A DNA stretch of 64,000 bases from Marivirga arenosa (GCF_030503895.2 NZ_CP129970.2:248001-312000); one strand, 5' to 3'. Shown: positions 14,211 to 26,907, counted from the first letter of the stretch. Made by a program: numbers and translations. Notes: generated by a model not told the origin, from the sequence alone.

Positions 14211-15083
14211 TTAAGATAAAGCTTTTTTCATGGTTTCACCTATATCAGCTGGTGACTGAACAACGTGGATTCCACATTCGTCCATAATCTTCATTTTTGC
14301 TTCAGCAGTATCGTCTTTTCCGCCAATTATAGCGCCTGCGTGGCCCATTCTTCTTCCTGCTGGTGCTGTTTTACCAGCTATAAATCCAACTACAGGCTTT
14401 TTATTGCCATTTTCTTTGATCCATCTAGCTGCTTCTGCTTCATAGTTTCCGCCAATCTCACCTATCATCACAATAGCATCCGTTTCATCATCTTCCATCA
14501 ACATTTTTACCGCCTCTTTAGTTGGGGTACCAATGATTGGATCACCACCAATACCGATAGCAGTAGAAATACCTAATCCAGCTTTCACAATTTGATCAGC
14601 TGCTTCATAAGTTAAAGTACCTGATTTAGATACAATACCTACTCTTCCTTTTTTGAAAACAAAACCAGGCATAATACCAACTTTAGCCTCACCCGGAGTA
14701 ATAACACCCGGACAGTTAGGGCCAATTAAAGTTAAATCCTTATCTTGAATATAGGTTTTTGCTTTCATCATGTCTTTTACTGGAATACCTTCAGTAATCG
14801 TAATGATTACTTTAATTCCAGCATCAGCAGCTTCCATAATTGCGTCAGCAGCAAATGCAGGTGGAACAAATATGATGGATACGTTTGCTCCTGCTTCTTT
14901 TACAGCATCTTCAACTGTATTAAAAACTGGTTTACCCAAATGTGTTTGTCCTCCTTTTCCTGGAGTAACCCCTCCTACCACATTAGTGCCATATTCTATC
15001 ATTTGTTCAGCATGGAAAGTACCTTCTGAACCCGTGAAACCTTGTACAATTACTTTAGAATCTTTATTGACTAAAACGCTCAT
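14211..15083 (-). CDS. sucD: Succinyl-CoA ligase (ADP-forming) alpha subunit
   Basis: 290 aa, full length. It catalyses succinyl-CoA + ADP/GDP + Pi to succinate + NTP in the citric acid cycle with the beta subunit SucC, which is not in this window. Seen: the CoA-binding Rossmann start [56 protein letters not shown] and the phosphohistidine loop [13 protein letters not shown] (His248). A lone sucD is usual in Bacteroidota. It has its own promoter and terminator. Confidence 0.97.
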   Translation of the reverse strand: MSVLVNKDSKVIVQGFTGSEGTFHAEQMIEYGTNVVGGVTPGKGGQTHLGKPVFNTVEDAVKEAGANVSIIFVPPAFAADAIMEAADAGIKVIITITEGIPVKDMMKAKTYIQDKDLTLIGPNCPGVITPGEAKVGIMPGFVFKKGRVGIVSKSGTLTYEAADQIVKAGLGISTAIGIGGDPIIGTPTKEAVKMLMEDDETDAIVMIGEIGGNYEAEAARWIKENGNKKPVVGFIAGKTAPAGRRMGHAGAIIGGKDDTAEAKMKIMDECGIHVVQSPADIGETMKKALS

Positions 15084-15105
15084 TATGCTCTGTTTAAAGT
15101 TTCTG

Positions 15106-15136
15106 CAAAAATAGAAGAAATGCCTTCATTCACAAA
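15106..15136 (-). promoter_or_regulatory. sucD promoter
   Basis: Coding strand TTTG (complement of 15133-15136), 19-base spacer, TATTTTTG (complement of 15106-15113), 23 bases before the sucD ATG. Full Bacteroidota consensus. Confidence 0.75.
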
Positions 15137-15226
15137 GTAATTTCATGCTTGTTTGATAAGAACTTTAATAAATGGAAAGTAAACAATATTTCATTTTATG
15201 AATTAGAATTAAAAAAAGACCAATTG

Positions 15227-15385
15227 ATGACCAAAATGACAAAGAAGCGTGACCTACCTTCTAAAACATGTCCCGTTTGTAATCGACCTTTTGTATGGAG
15301 AAAGAAGTGGGAAAAGAATTGGGAAAGCGTGAAATATTGTAGTAAAAAGTGTAGTAAAGAAGCAAAATTCTTAAAAAAGAACTAA
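15227..15385 (+). CDS. DUF2256 zinc-ribbon-like protein
   Basis: 52 aa from ATG at 15227; the frame stays open further up to a TTG, but the family begins at about [17 protein letters not shown]. Four cysteines in [18 protein letters not shown] and YCSKKCSK suggest a small zinc-binding fold. Conserved in many bacteria, function unknown. It is followed after 30 bases by the NAD(P)HX repair gene. Confidence 0.82.
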   Translation: MTKMTKKRDLPSKTCPVCNRPFVWRKKWEKNWESVKYCSKKCSKEAKFLKKN

Positions 15386-15415
15386 ATTTTAGGATAAAGA
15401 CTGAAAGTTATTTGA

Positions 15416-16906
15416 ATGAAGATTTTAAATATTCAACAAATTAGAGAAGCTGATCAATACACTATTGAAAATGAACCAATAAAAAGTATTGATCTAATGG
15501 AGAGAGCAAGCTACGAGCTTTTTACATGGATTACTGAAAGATTCAACAATGATTTTTCTGTTTATGTATTGGCAGGCTCAGGAAATAACGGAGGGGATGG
15601 ATTAGTAGTAGCCAGATTACTTTCTGAAAGTGACTATAAAGTACAGGTTATACTTCCATTAGGTAAAAATGGTTCAGATGATTTTGAAGAAAACCTCAAA
15701 AGGCTTAAAAAAATAAATACAGTATTAATTTTAGAAGAACTGCCCGAACAGATTAGTGAAAAATCGATAATAATAGATGCAATTTTTGGCTCCGGATTAT
15801 CTCGACCTATTGAAGGAAGGCTTGCTGATTTAATTAAAAAGGTTAATAATTTTGAAGCGAATAAAATAGCCATTGATATGCCCTCTGGTCTATTTGCTGA
15901 TAAAGCGAGTCCTTCCGAAATAATTTTTAAAGCAGATTACACATTGAGTTTCCAAGTTCCTAAACTAGCATTCATGATGGCTGAAAACCAGGAATACATT
16001 GGAGAATTCGAAATTTTGGACATTAAACTTGACAAAGAATATATTAATAACTGCTTAAGCGATTACTCAATTTACGAGGTAGATTCAGTAATTAAAAATA
16101 GGTTAAAATTAAAATCGATAGCCCATAAAGGTAACAGAGGAAGAGCTACCATAATTGCGGGTGGTTATGCAAGAATGGGAGCTGCAATACTAGCAGCAAG
16201 AGCTTGCCTTCACTCAGGAATTGGGCTGATTTCTGTTCAAACATGCCCACATTGCATTGATATCGTCCAAAACCAAATTCCAGAAGCCTTGATCCTTACA
16301 GATGAAAATGAATATGTATTAGGAAGTTATCTGGATTACAGCAAACAGGATGTTATTGTTTTCGGTCCTGCAATAGGATTTGCTCATAAAACATTAGTGC
16401 TTTTAGAGAATCTGTTAAAAGATTACCAAGGTCAACTTATATTAGATGCAGATGCAATTACACTACTTGCTGAAAATAGAGAGTTACTAAATCTATTACC
16501 AGAAGGAACCATTTTAACACCCCACCATGGTGAGTTTAAAAGGTTGGTTGGAAAATATTCCAATAATTTTGAAGCCATTATGCAACTAAAATCATTTTGT
16601 ATGCATCATAAGGTTGTAGTTGTATTGAAAGGTAAATTTTCAGCTGTTTGTAATGCTGATGGCAAAATCAGTTTTAATCCAACTGGAAATGCAGGAATGG
16701 CTAAAGGAGGTAGTGGAGATTTGTTATGTGGAATTTTAGCAGCTATATATCCAAGAATAAAAAATAGTTATGAAACAGCAAAGTTGGCAGTATATTTGCA
16801 CGGCCTAAGTGGTGATATAAGTAAAGAAGAAAAGGGTGAAAATTTTATGACCCCTAGCATAATGATTGAAAAGCTTCAAAGTGCTTTTAAAAAGATAGAA
16901 AATTAG
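15416..16906 (+). CDS. nnr: Bifunctional NAD(P)H-hydrate repair enzyme
   Basis: 496 aa, the length of the fused enzyme. The N-terminal half (1 to about 210) is the YjeF epimerase that interconverts R- and S-NAD(P)HX: QIREADQYTIENEPI, AGSGNNGGDGLVVARLL. The C-terminal half is the ADP/ATP-dependent dehydratase of the ribokinase fold: HKGNRGRATIIAGGYARMGA, LILDADAITLLAE, TILTPHHGEFKRL and NAGMAKGGSGDLLCGILAA with the catalytic Asp of GSGD. Together they repair damaged NAD(P)H. Cytosolic. The T9SS-tail protein follows after 43 bases. Confidence 0.95.
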   Translation: MKILNIQQIREADQYTIENEPIKSIDLMERASYELFTWITERFNNDFSVYVLAGSGNNGGDGLVVARLLSESDYKVQVILPLGKNGSDDFEENLKRLKKINTVLILEELPEQISEKSIIIDAIFGSGLSRPIEGRLADLIKKVNNFEANKIAIDMPSGLFADKASPSEIIFKADYTLSFQVPKLAFMMAENQEYIGEFEILDIKLDKEYINNCLSDYSIYEVDSVIKNRLKLKSIAHKGNRGRATIIAGGYARMGAAILAARACLHSGIGLISVQTCPHCIDIVQNQIPEALILTDENEYVLGSYLDYSKQDVIVFGPAIGFAHKTLVLLENLLKDYQGQLILDADAITLLAENRELLNLLPEGTILTPHHGEFKRLVGKYSNNFEAIMQLKSFCMHHKVVVVLKGKFSAVCNADGKISFNPTGNAGMAKGGSGDLLCGILAAIYPRIKNSYETAKLAVYLHGLSGDISKEEKGENFMTPSIMIEKLQSAFKKIEN

Positions 16907-16949
16907 TATTTACTATAACTTTAGTATATTTGAAACGTAATTAAATTTA

Positions 16950-17309
16950 ATGAATAAGTTAAGATATATATTGTTGTTCACTTTCTTACTATCAGTTTTC
17001 TCAATGAACGCTGGTGAAACGAAAAATATTGTTGAATATAACAAGGATATTGTAACTATTCTTAAAGACGCTGAAGTTTACCCAAATCCTGCTGAAGATT
17101 TTGTATATCTTAAATTAGATGAGCAGAAAATCAACAAGTCAATTGAAATTCAAGTCATGAGTATCATAGGAACTAAAATGAATAGCTCAGCTGAAAAAAT
17201 TGACGATGGCCTTTACAAAATCAACCTAAAAAATATTCCTAGTGGGCATTATTATGTAATGATTACCATAGATTCAAAAAAGAGCTTGAAAAAGTTCTTA
17301 AAGAAATAA
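16950..17309 (+). CDS. Minimal type IX secretion (Por sorting domain) protein
   Basis: 119 aa. Signal peptide at residues 1-21 (MNKLRYILLFTFLLSVFSMN), a spacer of about 20 residues, then a complete type A sorting domain: VYPNPAEDFVYLKLDE, IQVMSIIGTKM and GHYYVMITIDSKKSLKKFLKK. These domains direct export through the type IX system and are usually fused to large enzymes; here no cargo is present. It may be a decoy, a small surface peptide or the remnant of a larger protein. A TATATTTG -7-like element lies about 20 bases before the ATG. Confidence 0.85.
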   Translation: MNKLRYILLFTFLLSVFSMNAGETKNIVEYNKDIVTILKDAEVYPNPAEDFVYLKLDEQKINKSIEIQVMSIIGTKMNSSAEKIDDGLYKINLKNIPSGHYYVMITIDSKKSLKKFLKK

Positions 17310-17414
17310 TTATATATCTAAAGCCAATTAATCATTTCTTACATATACCCCCATTTGCATAAATTCACTTTTTTTATCGATGAATAATAAGTACTTTTCG
17401 ATAAACTCTTTCAT

Positions 17415-18089
17415 ATGAAATTTAAGGCCCTTTTTTATTGGATTGTTGCCATTCTTGAAATTATCTCATTACAATTTGAGATAGATATTATACATCAAAT
17501 TGCAAAACCTCTTCTTATGATCTCTCTATTAACCTATTTTTGGGATCAATCGGATGGTAGAAGGAATGAAAAATGGGTTAGTTATGTAACTCTGGCATTA
17601 GCTTTTAGTTGGATTGGAGATATTATGCTACTTTTTACGGTTAAGCATTTTCTCTTCTTTTTCGCTGGACTTTCAGCATTTTTAGCAGCTCATATTGTAT
17701 ATATTGTTGCTTATAAAAAGGCAACTTTTAAGGATTCATTTAGCTTCAGATGGTCTGCATTTCCATTTATTATCATTGCTTATTTAGGCTTAATGGCATA
17801 CCTCATTTTACCCTATGTAGACAGCGTAATCCAAGTACCTATTGCCCTTTATGCTTTAATTATTGCAAGTATGGTGGTTGCTGCGTGGTATAGAAAAAAT
17901 CAAACCACTAACGAAAGCTTTCAATTTGTTGTTTTGGGTGCTGCATTATTTACTATTTCAGATTCAATTTTAGCTATAAATCGTTTTTCACATACTATTC
18001 CTTATGCTGGTATTGCGGTAATGAGTACTTACATTGTTGCACAGTGGTTAATTGTGAATGGGCTATTGAAACATAAATCAGAAGTGTAA
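17415..18089 (+). CDS. YhhN-family membrane protein (lysoplasmalogenase-like)
   Basis: 224 aa with about eight hydrophobic helices. Family blocks: LAFSWIGDIMLLF, FFAGLSAFLAAHIVYIVAY and GAALFTISDSILAINRF. The family includes animal TMEM86 lysoplasmalogenases; the conserved Asp residues in IGD and ISD fit, but bacterial substrates are rarely known. An integral cytoplasmic-membrane protein in its own unit. Confidence 0.9.
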   Translation: MKFKALFYWIVAILEIISLQFEIDIIHQIAKPLLMISLLTYFWDQSDGRRNEKWVSYVTLALAFSWIGDIMLLFTVKHFLFFFAGLSAFLAAHIVYIVAYKKATFKDSFSFRWSAFPFIIIAYLGLMAYLILPYVDSVIQVPIALYALIIASMVVAAWYRKNQTTNESFQFVVLGAALFTISDSILAINRFSHTIPYAGIAVMSTYIVAQWLIVNGLLKHKSEV

Positions 18090-18174
18090 ATCAAATATTA
18101 ATTGTATTTTTATTATACTTTATATAATTATACAAACTTTATCTTCAATTATTTAATATTTTTAATTCAAAAAG

Positions 18175-18207
18175 TTTGTATATCTCGAAAAGCTTTCTCT
18201 AAATTTG
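18175..18207 (+). promoter_or_regulatory. Promoter of the met operon
   Basis: TTTG (18175-18178), 21 bases, TAAATTTG (18200-18207): the full Bacteroidota consensus. Transcription would start near 18213, about ten bases before the riboswitch. Confidence 0.75.
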
Positions 18208-18223
18208 AAGCATTAATTCGAAA

Positions 18224-18320
18224 ATAAATTTATAACGAAGAGGTAAGAGACAGGCTCGGTGACCCTCTGGCAACCTGATTCAAGGTGCCAAATCCTGCCC
18301 GAAAGGGAAATATAAATTAT
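18224..18320 (+). ncRNA. SAM-I-type riboswitch
   Basis: P1 forms from AAATTTATA (18226-18234) with TATAAATT (18311-18318). P2 pairs AGAGG and CCTCT around GACAGGCTCGGTGA; P3 is GGCAACC with GGTGCC; the core AAGGTGCCAAATCCTGCC is the most conserved S-box segment, whose CCTG can pair with CAGG in the P2 loop as the pseudoknot; P4 is CCCGAAAGGG. It precedes methionine genes, as expected for SAM feedback. The 3' strand of P1 ends against the leader-peptide ATG at 18319, so SAM binding could hide that start; no canonical terminator is evident directly after. Confidence 0.9.
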
Positions 18321-18465
18321 GAACAACTTAGAACAAATCGCATTAAGCGAACACTTCAGAAAAGCCAATTCGGCTCCAAACAAAAATTCACAATTACTAT
18401 CTAATAGATTTACATCTATTATCTCAATGGCCAGCATGCGAATGCGAATGTGCTGTTGTTGCTAA
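18319..18465 (+). CDS. Met/Cys-ending leader peptide of the met operon
   Basis: 48 aa, MNNLEQIALSEHFRKANSAP through to MASMRMRMCCCC and TAA. Four Met and four consecutive Cys codons fall within the last twelve residues. The ATG is at the 3' end of the riboswitch P1 stem; 207 bases separate the stop from metY. A run of codons for the amino acids the operon makes is the signature of a translation-sensing attenuator, analogous to the polycysteine leaders known in mycobacteria. An AATTTGAG/CTCAAATT hairpin (18523-18530 with 18558-18565) lies downstream. It does not resemble any functional protein. Confidence 0.75.
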   Translation: MNNLEQIALSEHFRKANSAPNKNSQLLSNRFTSIISMASMRMRMCCCC

Positions 18466-18609
18466 AAGCAATTCTTTCATTTTGGATTAAATCAAAATTT
18501 TAAAGGATAATTATAAGCTTTCTAATTTGAGCGTACCCGCTTAATAGATTTTAATTCTCTCAAATTCATCTTATTACAAATTCAATCCAGTCGAATCAAA
18601 CTATATTGA

Positions 18610-20987
<2,378 letters not shown>

Positions 20988-21001
<14 letters not shown>

Positions 21002-22187
21002 AGCGGGATTAATAGGATTTGGAGTTGTAGGAACTGGCGTATTCCAAGCTCTTAAAAAATATGAAGATTATGGAGTAGAAATCACAAGAATAGCCGTAAA
21101 AAATATCGATAAGAATAGAACCATAGAATTTTCAAAAGAGCTGTTAACTCAAAATGTAAATGAAATAGTTGAGGACAGCGAAATTGACCTCATTATAGAA
21201 CTTATTAACGATCCTGAAGAAGCATTTGAAATTGTTACTCAAGCATTTCAAAATGGAAAATCAGTGGTAAGTGCAAATAAGAAAATGGTTGCCCTATATT
21301 TAGAAGAACTATTCAATATAAGTAAAAAAAATAATGTAAAATTCTTTTACGAAGCCGCTGTTTGTGGCAGTATACCGATCATTAGAACTATTGATCAGCA
21401 TTTTCAATCAGATAAGATAAAATCGATTGAAACCATAGCAAATGGAACTTGTAATTTCATTTTATCCAAAATGGTTGACGATGGCCAATCATATGATAAT
21501 TCATTAAATAAAGCACAAGAACTTGGTTTTGCAGAGTCAGACCCATACTCTGATGTAAGCGGTGAAGACACTCGCTTTAAATTATCCATAATGATTTATC
21601 ATGCCTTTGGCCAATATATCCATCCTGAAAATATTCCTATGCAGGGCATAACTTCATTAGACAATAATATTATTGAATATGCAAAAAAACACCAACTCAA
21701 AATAAAATTGATAGGCGAGGCATTATTAGCTAATAACAAAATAGAAGCTAAAATAGAGCCGAAGCTTATCTCTAAAAAACATGACTTCTACAATATTGAA
21801 AATGAATACAATGGCGTCATTATAAATTCAGAATTTTCAGGTGAGCAATTTTTAAAAGGTAAAGGAGCAGGAAGTTATCCTACAACACTAGCCGTGTTAT
21901 CCAACCTTAAAGATATTCGCTATAATTTGGCTTCCACACGTTTTAAGAATAATGAGAGGTTTGGTAAAAGCAATAGTTTAACTGACAAGGTCTATTTTGT
22001 ATCAGGTTCTAAAGAAATCGAAAATTCAGAGGGTTTTGATATTTTAGAGGAATTCTCAAATCACAAAATCGTTAAAACAAATTTTCAAATTCTGAATAAA
22101 TTAAAATTAAAAGACGAAAAATTTTATTGGGCTGAAATAAATAAAGAATTATATGATGATTTTACAAAAGTTGAGTCATTACTTTAG
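20988..22187 (+). CDS. hom: Homoserine dehydrogenase (monofunctional)
   Basis: 399 aa. The NAD(P) Rossmann start is KAGLIGFGVVGTGVFQALKK, followed by VVSANKKMVALYLEEL, YEAAVCGSIPIIRTIDQHF, ANGTCNFILSKMVDDG, then AQELGFAESDPYSDVSGEDT with the substrate-binding acidic residues, and the catalytic-domain end GKGAGSYPTTLAVLSNL. No fused aspartokinase and no obvious C-terminal ACT domain. It supplies homoserine to MetX, so the operon runs aspartate semialdehyde to homocysteine under SAM control. Confidence 0.94.
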
Positions 22188-22236
22188 GGATAACATCTTT
22201 TTTAAACTAATTTGGGGGTGTTAAAAATTTATATAA

Positions 22237-23148
22237 ATGAAAATTGCAGTACTTTCAAGAAACCCAAATTTATATTCTACTAGAAGATTATTAGAAGCCA
22301 TTGAACAAAAAGGTCATGAAGCGATAAGGCTTGACCATATGCATTGTGATATCATCATGGATGAAGCCGGACCCTCTATTTATTACCATGGTAAAAAGCT
22401 GGAAAAAATAGATGCTATAATTCCAAGAATTGGGGCTTCTGTTACTTTTTATGGTACCGCGGTTGTTCGCCAATTTGAAATGATGAAAACTTTTAGTGCG
22501 GTTGATTCATTAGCCATTACTCGATCAAGAGATAAACTGAGAAGTTTACAGATTCTGTCAAGATCTGGATTAAATATGCCGAGAACAGCTTTTACTAATC
22601 GTTCTGAAAATGCTGGCGAATATATTCTAGAGCACTTAGGAAAAGCCCCTGTTGTATTAAAGTTATTAGAGGGAACTCAAGGCTTAGGAGTTGTTTTGGC
22701 AGAAACACGTAAAGCTGCCGAATCCGTAATTGAAGCTTTTGAAGGATTAAAAGCCAGGGTAATCATGCAGGAATTCATCAAAGAAGCAGGTGGCGCAGAC
22801 ATTCGTGTTTTTGTGGTGGATGGAGAAGTAGTGGGCGCAATGAAAAGACAAGGAAAAGAAGGAGAATTCCGTTCTAATCTTCATAGAGGTGGATCTGCAA
22901 ATGTTATAAAATTAAGTCGAGCAGAAAAAGCTGCGGCACTTAAAGCGGCAAAAGCTATGGGATTAGCCATTGCTGGCGTTGATATGCTTCAATCATCAAG
23001 AGGGCCATTAATTCTAGAAGTGAATTCTTCTCCAGGATTAGAAGGGATAGAAAAAGCAACCGGAATTGATATTGCTGGAAAAATTATCGAGTATATAGAA
23101 AGAGGAAAAGATAAAAAACGATTACCGAAGGATAATGTGAAAGCATAA
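22237..23148 (+). CDS. rimK: RimK-family alpha-L-glutamate ligase
   Basis: 303 aa, typical. ATP-grasp enzyme that in E. coli adds glutamates to the C-terminus of ribosomal protein S6 and can make poly-glutamate. Seen: [80 protein letters not shown], and the metal-binding [18 protein letters not shown]. It starts 49 bases after hom and ends before a strong bidirectional terminator. Confidence 0.94.
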   Translation: MKIAVLSRNPNLYSTRRLLEAIEQKGHEAIRLDHMHCDIIMDEAGPSIYYHGKKLEKIDAIIPRIGASVTFYGTAVVRQFEMMKTFSAVDSLAITRSRDKLRSLQILSRSGLNMPRTAFTNRSENAGEYILEHLGKAPVVLKLLEGTQGLGVVLAETRKAAESVIEAFEGLKARVIMQEFIKEAGGADIRVFVVDGEVVGAMKRQGKEGEFRSNLHRGGSANVIKLSRAEKAAALKAAKAMGLAIAGVDMLQSSRGPLILEVNSSPGLEGIEKATGIDIAGKIIEYIERGKDKKRLPKDNVKA

Positions 23149-23214
23149 AATAAGACACTAGATTTTAGAACCTAGATTCTAGAGAATGAATTGCTGATTT
23201 AACTTCATGAAATA

Positions 23215-23259
23215 AAAAAGAGGGTCTGCTTTAAATATTTATAAGCAGACCCTCTTTTT
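23215..23259. terminator. Bidirectional terminator between rimK and clpX
   Basis: Perfect 17-bp stem AAAAAGAGGGTCTGCTT (23215-23231) with AAGCAGACCCTCTTTTT (23243-23259), serving the convergent genes on both sides. It is flanked by CTAGATTCTAGA-type palindromes at 23158-23184 and 23273-23293. Confidence 0.93.
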
Positions 23260-23305
23260 GTTTATGAATAATGTCTAGAATCTAGATTCTAAACTCTAAT
23301 ATCTA

Positions 23306-24544
23306 TTAAGCTACCCTAAGATTTTTATATTTTGATTTCTCAAATTTAGAGGCCGCATATTTCTTGTCAATTACTAAATCAGTTCCTGATGATTCTCCAT
23401 CAAATTCAAACATGGCATCTGTCATGATTACCTCACAAATTGATCTTAATCCTCTTGCACCTAATTTGAATTCTACAGCTTTATCTACAATATAATCTAA
23501 AGCAGACTCCTCAAAAACCAACTTAATACCTTCCATATCAAAAAGCTTGGTATACTGTTTTACCAATGCGTTTTTCGGATTCGTTAAAATCGATTTTAAA
23601 GTATCTTTACTTAAAGGATCAAGATGAGTTAAAACAGGTAACCTACCTATCAATTCTGGTATTAAACCAAAATTTTTCAAATCCTGAGCCGTGATATATT
23701 GTAACAGATTATCCTTATCTATTTCTTCATCATTTGAATCTGATTTAGCAAAACCTAATGGAGTTGTGTTTAACCTTGAAGCAATACTTCTACTGATTCC
23801 ATCGAAAGCCCCTCCACAAATGAATAATATATTTTCAGTATCAACATTAATCATTTTCTGATCAGGATGCTTTCTTCCTCCTTGAGGTGGAACATTTACT
23901 GAAGTTCCTTCCAAAAGTTTTAGCATCGCTTGCTGTACTCCTTCCCCACTCACATCTCTTGTAATAGAAGGGTTATCAGATTTTCTAGCTATTTTATCAA
24001 TCTCATCAATGTAAACAATTCCTCTTTGAGCAGCTTCAACATTGTAATCAGCAGATTGTAATAGTCTAGTCAAAATACTTTCGACATCTTCACCTACGTA
24101 ACCTGCTTCAGTTAAAACTGTAGCATCAGCAATACAGAAAGGCACTTGTAAAATTTTAGCTAATGTTTTCGCTAAATAAGTTTTACCAGTACCCGTCTCT
24201 CCTACCATAATAATGTTTGACTTTTCAATGGTCACATCATCTTTAGTAGATTTCTGCATCAATCTTTTATAATGATTGTATACTGCAACTGATATTACTT
24301 TTTTTGCTTCATCTTGTCCTACAACATATTGATCCAGATGTTCTTTCATCTCAATCGGACGAATAAGATTGAACTTTGGATCTTTAGATGAAGACTTAGT
24401 TTTAACCTCTTCTTGTAGAATTTGCTGAGCCTGAGCGATACACTTATCACAGATATGTGCATGAATCCCAGAAATCATCAAATCGACATCTTTCTTGTTA
24501 CGTCCACAAAAAGAACAGCTTACCTGTGTTTTGTCTTCTGCCAT
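23306..24544 (-). CDS. clpX: ATP-dependent Clp protease ATP-binding subunit ClpX
   Basis: 412 aa. Zinc-binding domain with CSFCGRNKK and [12 protein letters not shown]+ domain with [16 protein letters not shown] (Walker A), [16 protein letters not shown] (Walker B), then [15 protein letters not shown] and [17 protein letters not shown] (sensor and substrate loops). It unfolds ssrA-tagged and regulatory proteins and feeds them to ClpP. Its start overlaps the clpP stop codon by one base. Confidence 0.98.
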   Translation of the reverse strand: MAEDKTQVSCSFCGRNKKDVDLMISGIHAHICDKCIAQAQQILQEEVKTKSSSKDPKFNLIRPIEMKEHLDQYVVGQDEAKKVISVAVYNHYKRLMQKSTKDDVTIEKSNIIMVGETGTGKTYLAKTLAKILQVPFCIADATVLTEAGYVGEDVESILTRLLQSADYNVEAAQRGIVYIDEIDKIARKSDNPSITRDVSGEGVQQAMLKLLEGTSVNVPPQGGRKHPDQKMINVDTENILFICGGAFDGISRSIASRLNTTPLGFAKSDSNDEEIDKDNLLQYITAQDLKNFGLIPELIGRLPVLTHLDPLSKDTLKSILTNPKNALVKQYTKLFDMEGIKLVFEESALDYIVDKAVEFKLGARGLRSICEVIMTDAMFEFDGESSGTDLVIDKKYAASKFEKSKYKNLRVA

Positions 24545-25212
24545 TATTTTCTCACTAATACTTCGTCAATCAAACCGTATTCCTTAGCCTCTTCAGCTCT
24601 CATCCAGAAATCTCTATCAGAATCTTTTTCTATTTGTTTGTAGGTTTTACCACTATGTTGAGCCAGAATATTGTACAAGTCTTCTTTAACTGATAATGTT
24701 TGTTTCAAAGAAATCTCCATATCAGAAGCCTGTCCTTGCATACCACTCATCGGTTGGTGAATCATAATTCTTGCATGAGGTAAAGCAGATCTTTTCTTTT
24801 CTGCACCCCCAGCTAATAATACAGCACCCATACTAGCAGCTAATCCAGTACAAATTGTTCCTACATCTGGCGAGATATAATGCATTGTATCATAAATACC
24901 TAAACCAGCATAAACAGACCCACCTGGGCTATTGATGTAAAGGCTAATATCTTTTTTGGCATCTACAGATTGCAAAAACAATAATTGAGCGGTGATTACA
25001 TTGGCTATATTATCATCAACTTGCATTCCTAAAAAGATGATACGGTCCATTATTAGACGAGAAAAAACATCAATCTCTCTAAAATTGGTTGGTCTTTCTT
25101 CAATTACAGCACGAGTCATATTCTCTACTTGCTGCACATATGAATCTACCATGCTACCTGATAAACCTTCACCTTTTACGGCAAATTTCCTAAATTCCTC
25201 TTTATTAATCAT
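24544..25212 (-). CDS. clpP: ATP-dependent Clp protease proteolytic subunit ClpP
   Basis: 222 aa. Serine protease with Ser127 in [14 protein letters not shown], His152 in [11 protein letters not shown] and an Asp in the region KDSDRDFWM; also IYINSPGGS-type [20 protein letters not shown]. Assembles as a 14-mer with ClpX. It begins about 80 bases after the tig stop, past a terminator hairpin; a TAAATTTG -7-like element (complement of 25234-25241) suggests its own promoter. Confidence 0.98.
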   Translation of the reverse strand: MINKEEFRKFAVKGEGLSGSMVDSYVQQVENMTRAVIEERPTNFREIDVFSRLIMDRIIFLGMQVDDNIANVITAQLLFLQSVDAKKDISLYINSPGGSVYAGLGIYDTMHYISPDVGTICTGLAASMGAVLLAGGAEKKRSALPHARIMIHQPMSGMQGQASDMEISLKQTLSVKEDLYNILAQHSGKTYKQIEKDSDRDFWMRAEEAKEYGLIDEVLVRK

Positions 25213-25245
25213 TTAAGTATTTGGTTATAAGTACAAATTTAAAAA

Positions 25246-25271
25246 AAAAGTCCTTTAATGAAAGGACTTTT
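25246..25271 (-). terminator. Terminator after tig
   Basis: AAAAGTCCTTT (25246-25256) with AAAGGACTTTT (25261-25271), loop AATG, followed by T residues on the minus strand; lies between tig and clpP. Confidence 0.75.
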
Positions 25272-25293
25272 AAATTAACGATAAAAATAGCTT

Positions 25294-26637
25294 TTAGTTC
25301 TTATCAACAGCTTTTTTGAAGCCGTCTAAATCTACTTTTTTATCTTTGATAGAAATTTTGTCCTTTACAAAGTCCAAAACTCTTTTATTCAATAATTCTT
25401 CGTATACTTTTCTGTAGTTTTCACCATTCTCGCCTTGAAGATAATTTTGAGCAAAGCTCTCCATATTCTCTCCTAATTGGTCAGACATACCATAGGCTCC
25501 AAATTGCTCAGCAATCATTTTCTTAGTATAGTCCATTACATCGGTATGCTCTACTTTGATATCATCTTTGTTTGCTTCAGCAATTTTATTTTTGATAAGA
25601 TTCCATCTTAAATCTTTTGTATAAAGATCATACTCCTTATCAATTTGCTCTTGCGTTACTTTACCTTCGTTACTTACTAACAACCAGTTTTTCAAGAAAT
25701 CATCAGGTAATTCAAATTTAGTTTTCTCAACTAATGTATCTACTAAATCTCTGTTCAGTAGATTTTCGGTTTCTCTATCGTAGTTTTCAGAAATAGTTTC
25801 TTTTACTTTTTCATCAAACTCTTTCTTATCTTTCACTGCATCCTTACCGAACACTTTATCAAATAATTCCTGATTAATTTCAGCCGGCTTAGTTCTTTTA
25901 ATATCAGAAACAGTTAAAGTGTATTCACCGCTTGCTGCATTTGCATCGGTTTCATTTTGACCTAAAAGTCTAGATTTAGCTTCCGCAGAAGTAATAGTTT
26001 TTTCAATATCAAACTTAACCTCATCACCTTTCTTTAAGCCTACAAATTTCTTTTGAGCTTTTTTCTCAATATCCTCAATAGGAAGAACAACTCTTTCTTG
26101 AACTTCACCATCTGCAGTGCTTAATTTACCTTCTAAAGTATCTTCTGCTTTGCTTTCATCTACTGACTCAGTATCACCATGTTGCTTAGTTAAGTTATCC
26201 ATGGTTTCTTTCATTACTTTATCAGTAACTTCAATGTTATGCTTCTCGATTTTAAATTTGTCATCTAATTTGATGTCAAACTCATCTACCAAGCCTAATG
26301 TATATTCAAACTCAAATTCTTTTTGGTTATCCCAATCAATTTTAGCAGCATCCTCCTGATTAGGCATTGGCTCACCTAAAATTTTCAAATCATTTTCTTT
26401 GATGTAATCAGATAATGATTTTGATAACAAACTGTTGATTTCTTCAACCAAAATGCTTTTACCATACAACTTCTTGATATAAGATGCAGGCACCTTTCCA
26501 GGACGAAATCCTTTTATGTTAGCATTTTTCCTGTACTCTTTGATTTTTTGTTCAACATTAGGTTGATAATCAGCTTCATTTAATATAATTTTAATTGAAG
26601 CGTTGGTGTTGTCCTTTTTGTTGAGTGTAATGTCCAA
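25294..26637 (-). CDS. tig: Trigger factor
   Basis: 447 aa. The ribosome-associated chaperone: N-terminal domain with the ribosome-binding block NIKGFRPGKVPASYIKKLYG, a divergent middle domain (FVGLKKGDEVKFDIEKT) where the peptidyl-prolyl isomerase lies in other phyla, and a long helical C-terminal domain. Adjacent to clpP and clpX as in many bacteria, though separated from clpP by a hairpin terminator. Confidence 0.94.
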   Translation of the reverse strand: MDITLNKKDNTNASIKIILNEADYQPNVEQKIKEYRKNANIKGFRPGKVPASYIKKLYGKSILVEEINSLLSKSLSDYIKENDLKILGEPMPNQEDAAKIDWDNQKEFEFEYTLGLVDEFDIKLDDKFKIEKHNIEVTDKVMKETMDNLTKQHGDTESVDESKAEDTLEGKLSTADGEVQERVVLPIEDIEKKAQKKFVGLKKGDEVKFDIEKTITSAEAKSRLLGQNETDANAASGEYTLTVSDIKRTKPAEINQELFDKVFGKDAVKDKKEFDEKVKETISENYDRETENLLNRDLVDTLVEKTKFELPDDFLKNWLLVSNEGKVTQEQIDKEYDLYTKDLRWNLIKNKIAEANKDDIKVEHTDVMDYTKKMIAEQFGAYGMSDQLGENMESFAQNYLQGENGENYRKVYEELLNKRVLDFVKDKISIKDKKVDLDGFKKAVDKN

Positions 26638-26723
26638 AACAATTAAATTTTATAGTGTTATCAATATACAAAAAAACCCTTCTTTCCTGTACTTTGTTAC
26701 TGGAACTAAGGGTTTGTGTAGTG

Positions 26724-26805
26724 TGCGGATGGAGGGACTCGAACCCCCATGCCGTGAGGCGCTAGATCCTAAGTCTAGTGCGTCTACCAATTTCGCCACA
26801 TCCGC
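26724..26805 (-). tRNA. tRNA-Leu (anticodon TAG)
   Basis: 82 nt. Acceptor stem GCGGATG/CATCCGC, D arm with GGCGAAATTGGTAGACGC, anticodon arm CTAGA-CTTAGGA-TCTAG (anticodon TAG), a class II variable arm, T arm with GGGGGTTCGAGTCCCTCC and discriminator A. CCA is not encoded. Confidence 0.96.
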
Positions 26806-26907
26806 ATTCATAAATTTGAAGTGCAAATGTAGTGAAATATTTTTTCACTGCAAGTCGCAGATGTGTTTTTTTATATGTTATTTTGAAGATCATTTTTTAC
26901 CGCTTAT

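Noticed and set aside
14265-15114. Three overlapping plus-strand frames opposite sucD
   Set aside because: The minus strand encodes an unmistakable full-length SucD; the others are Cys/Ser-rich shadows.
18213-18437. Minus-strand frame across the SAM riboswitch
   Set aside because: It is antisense to a conserved RNA aptamer and the leader peptide, which explain the sequence.
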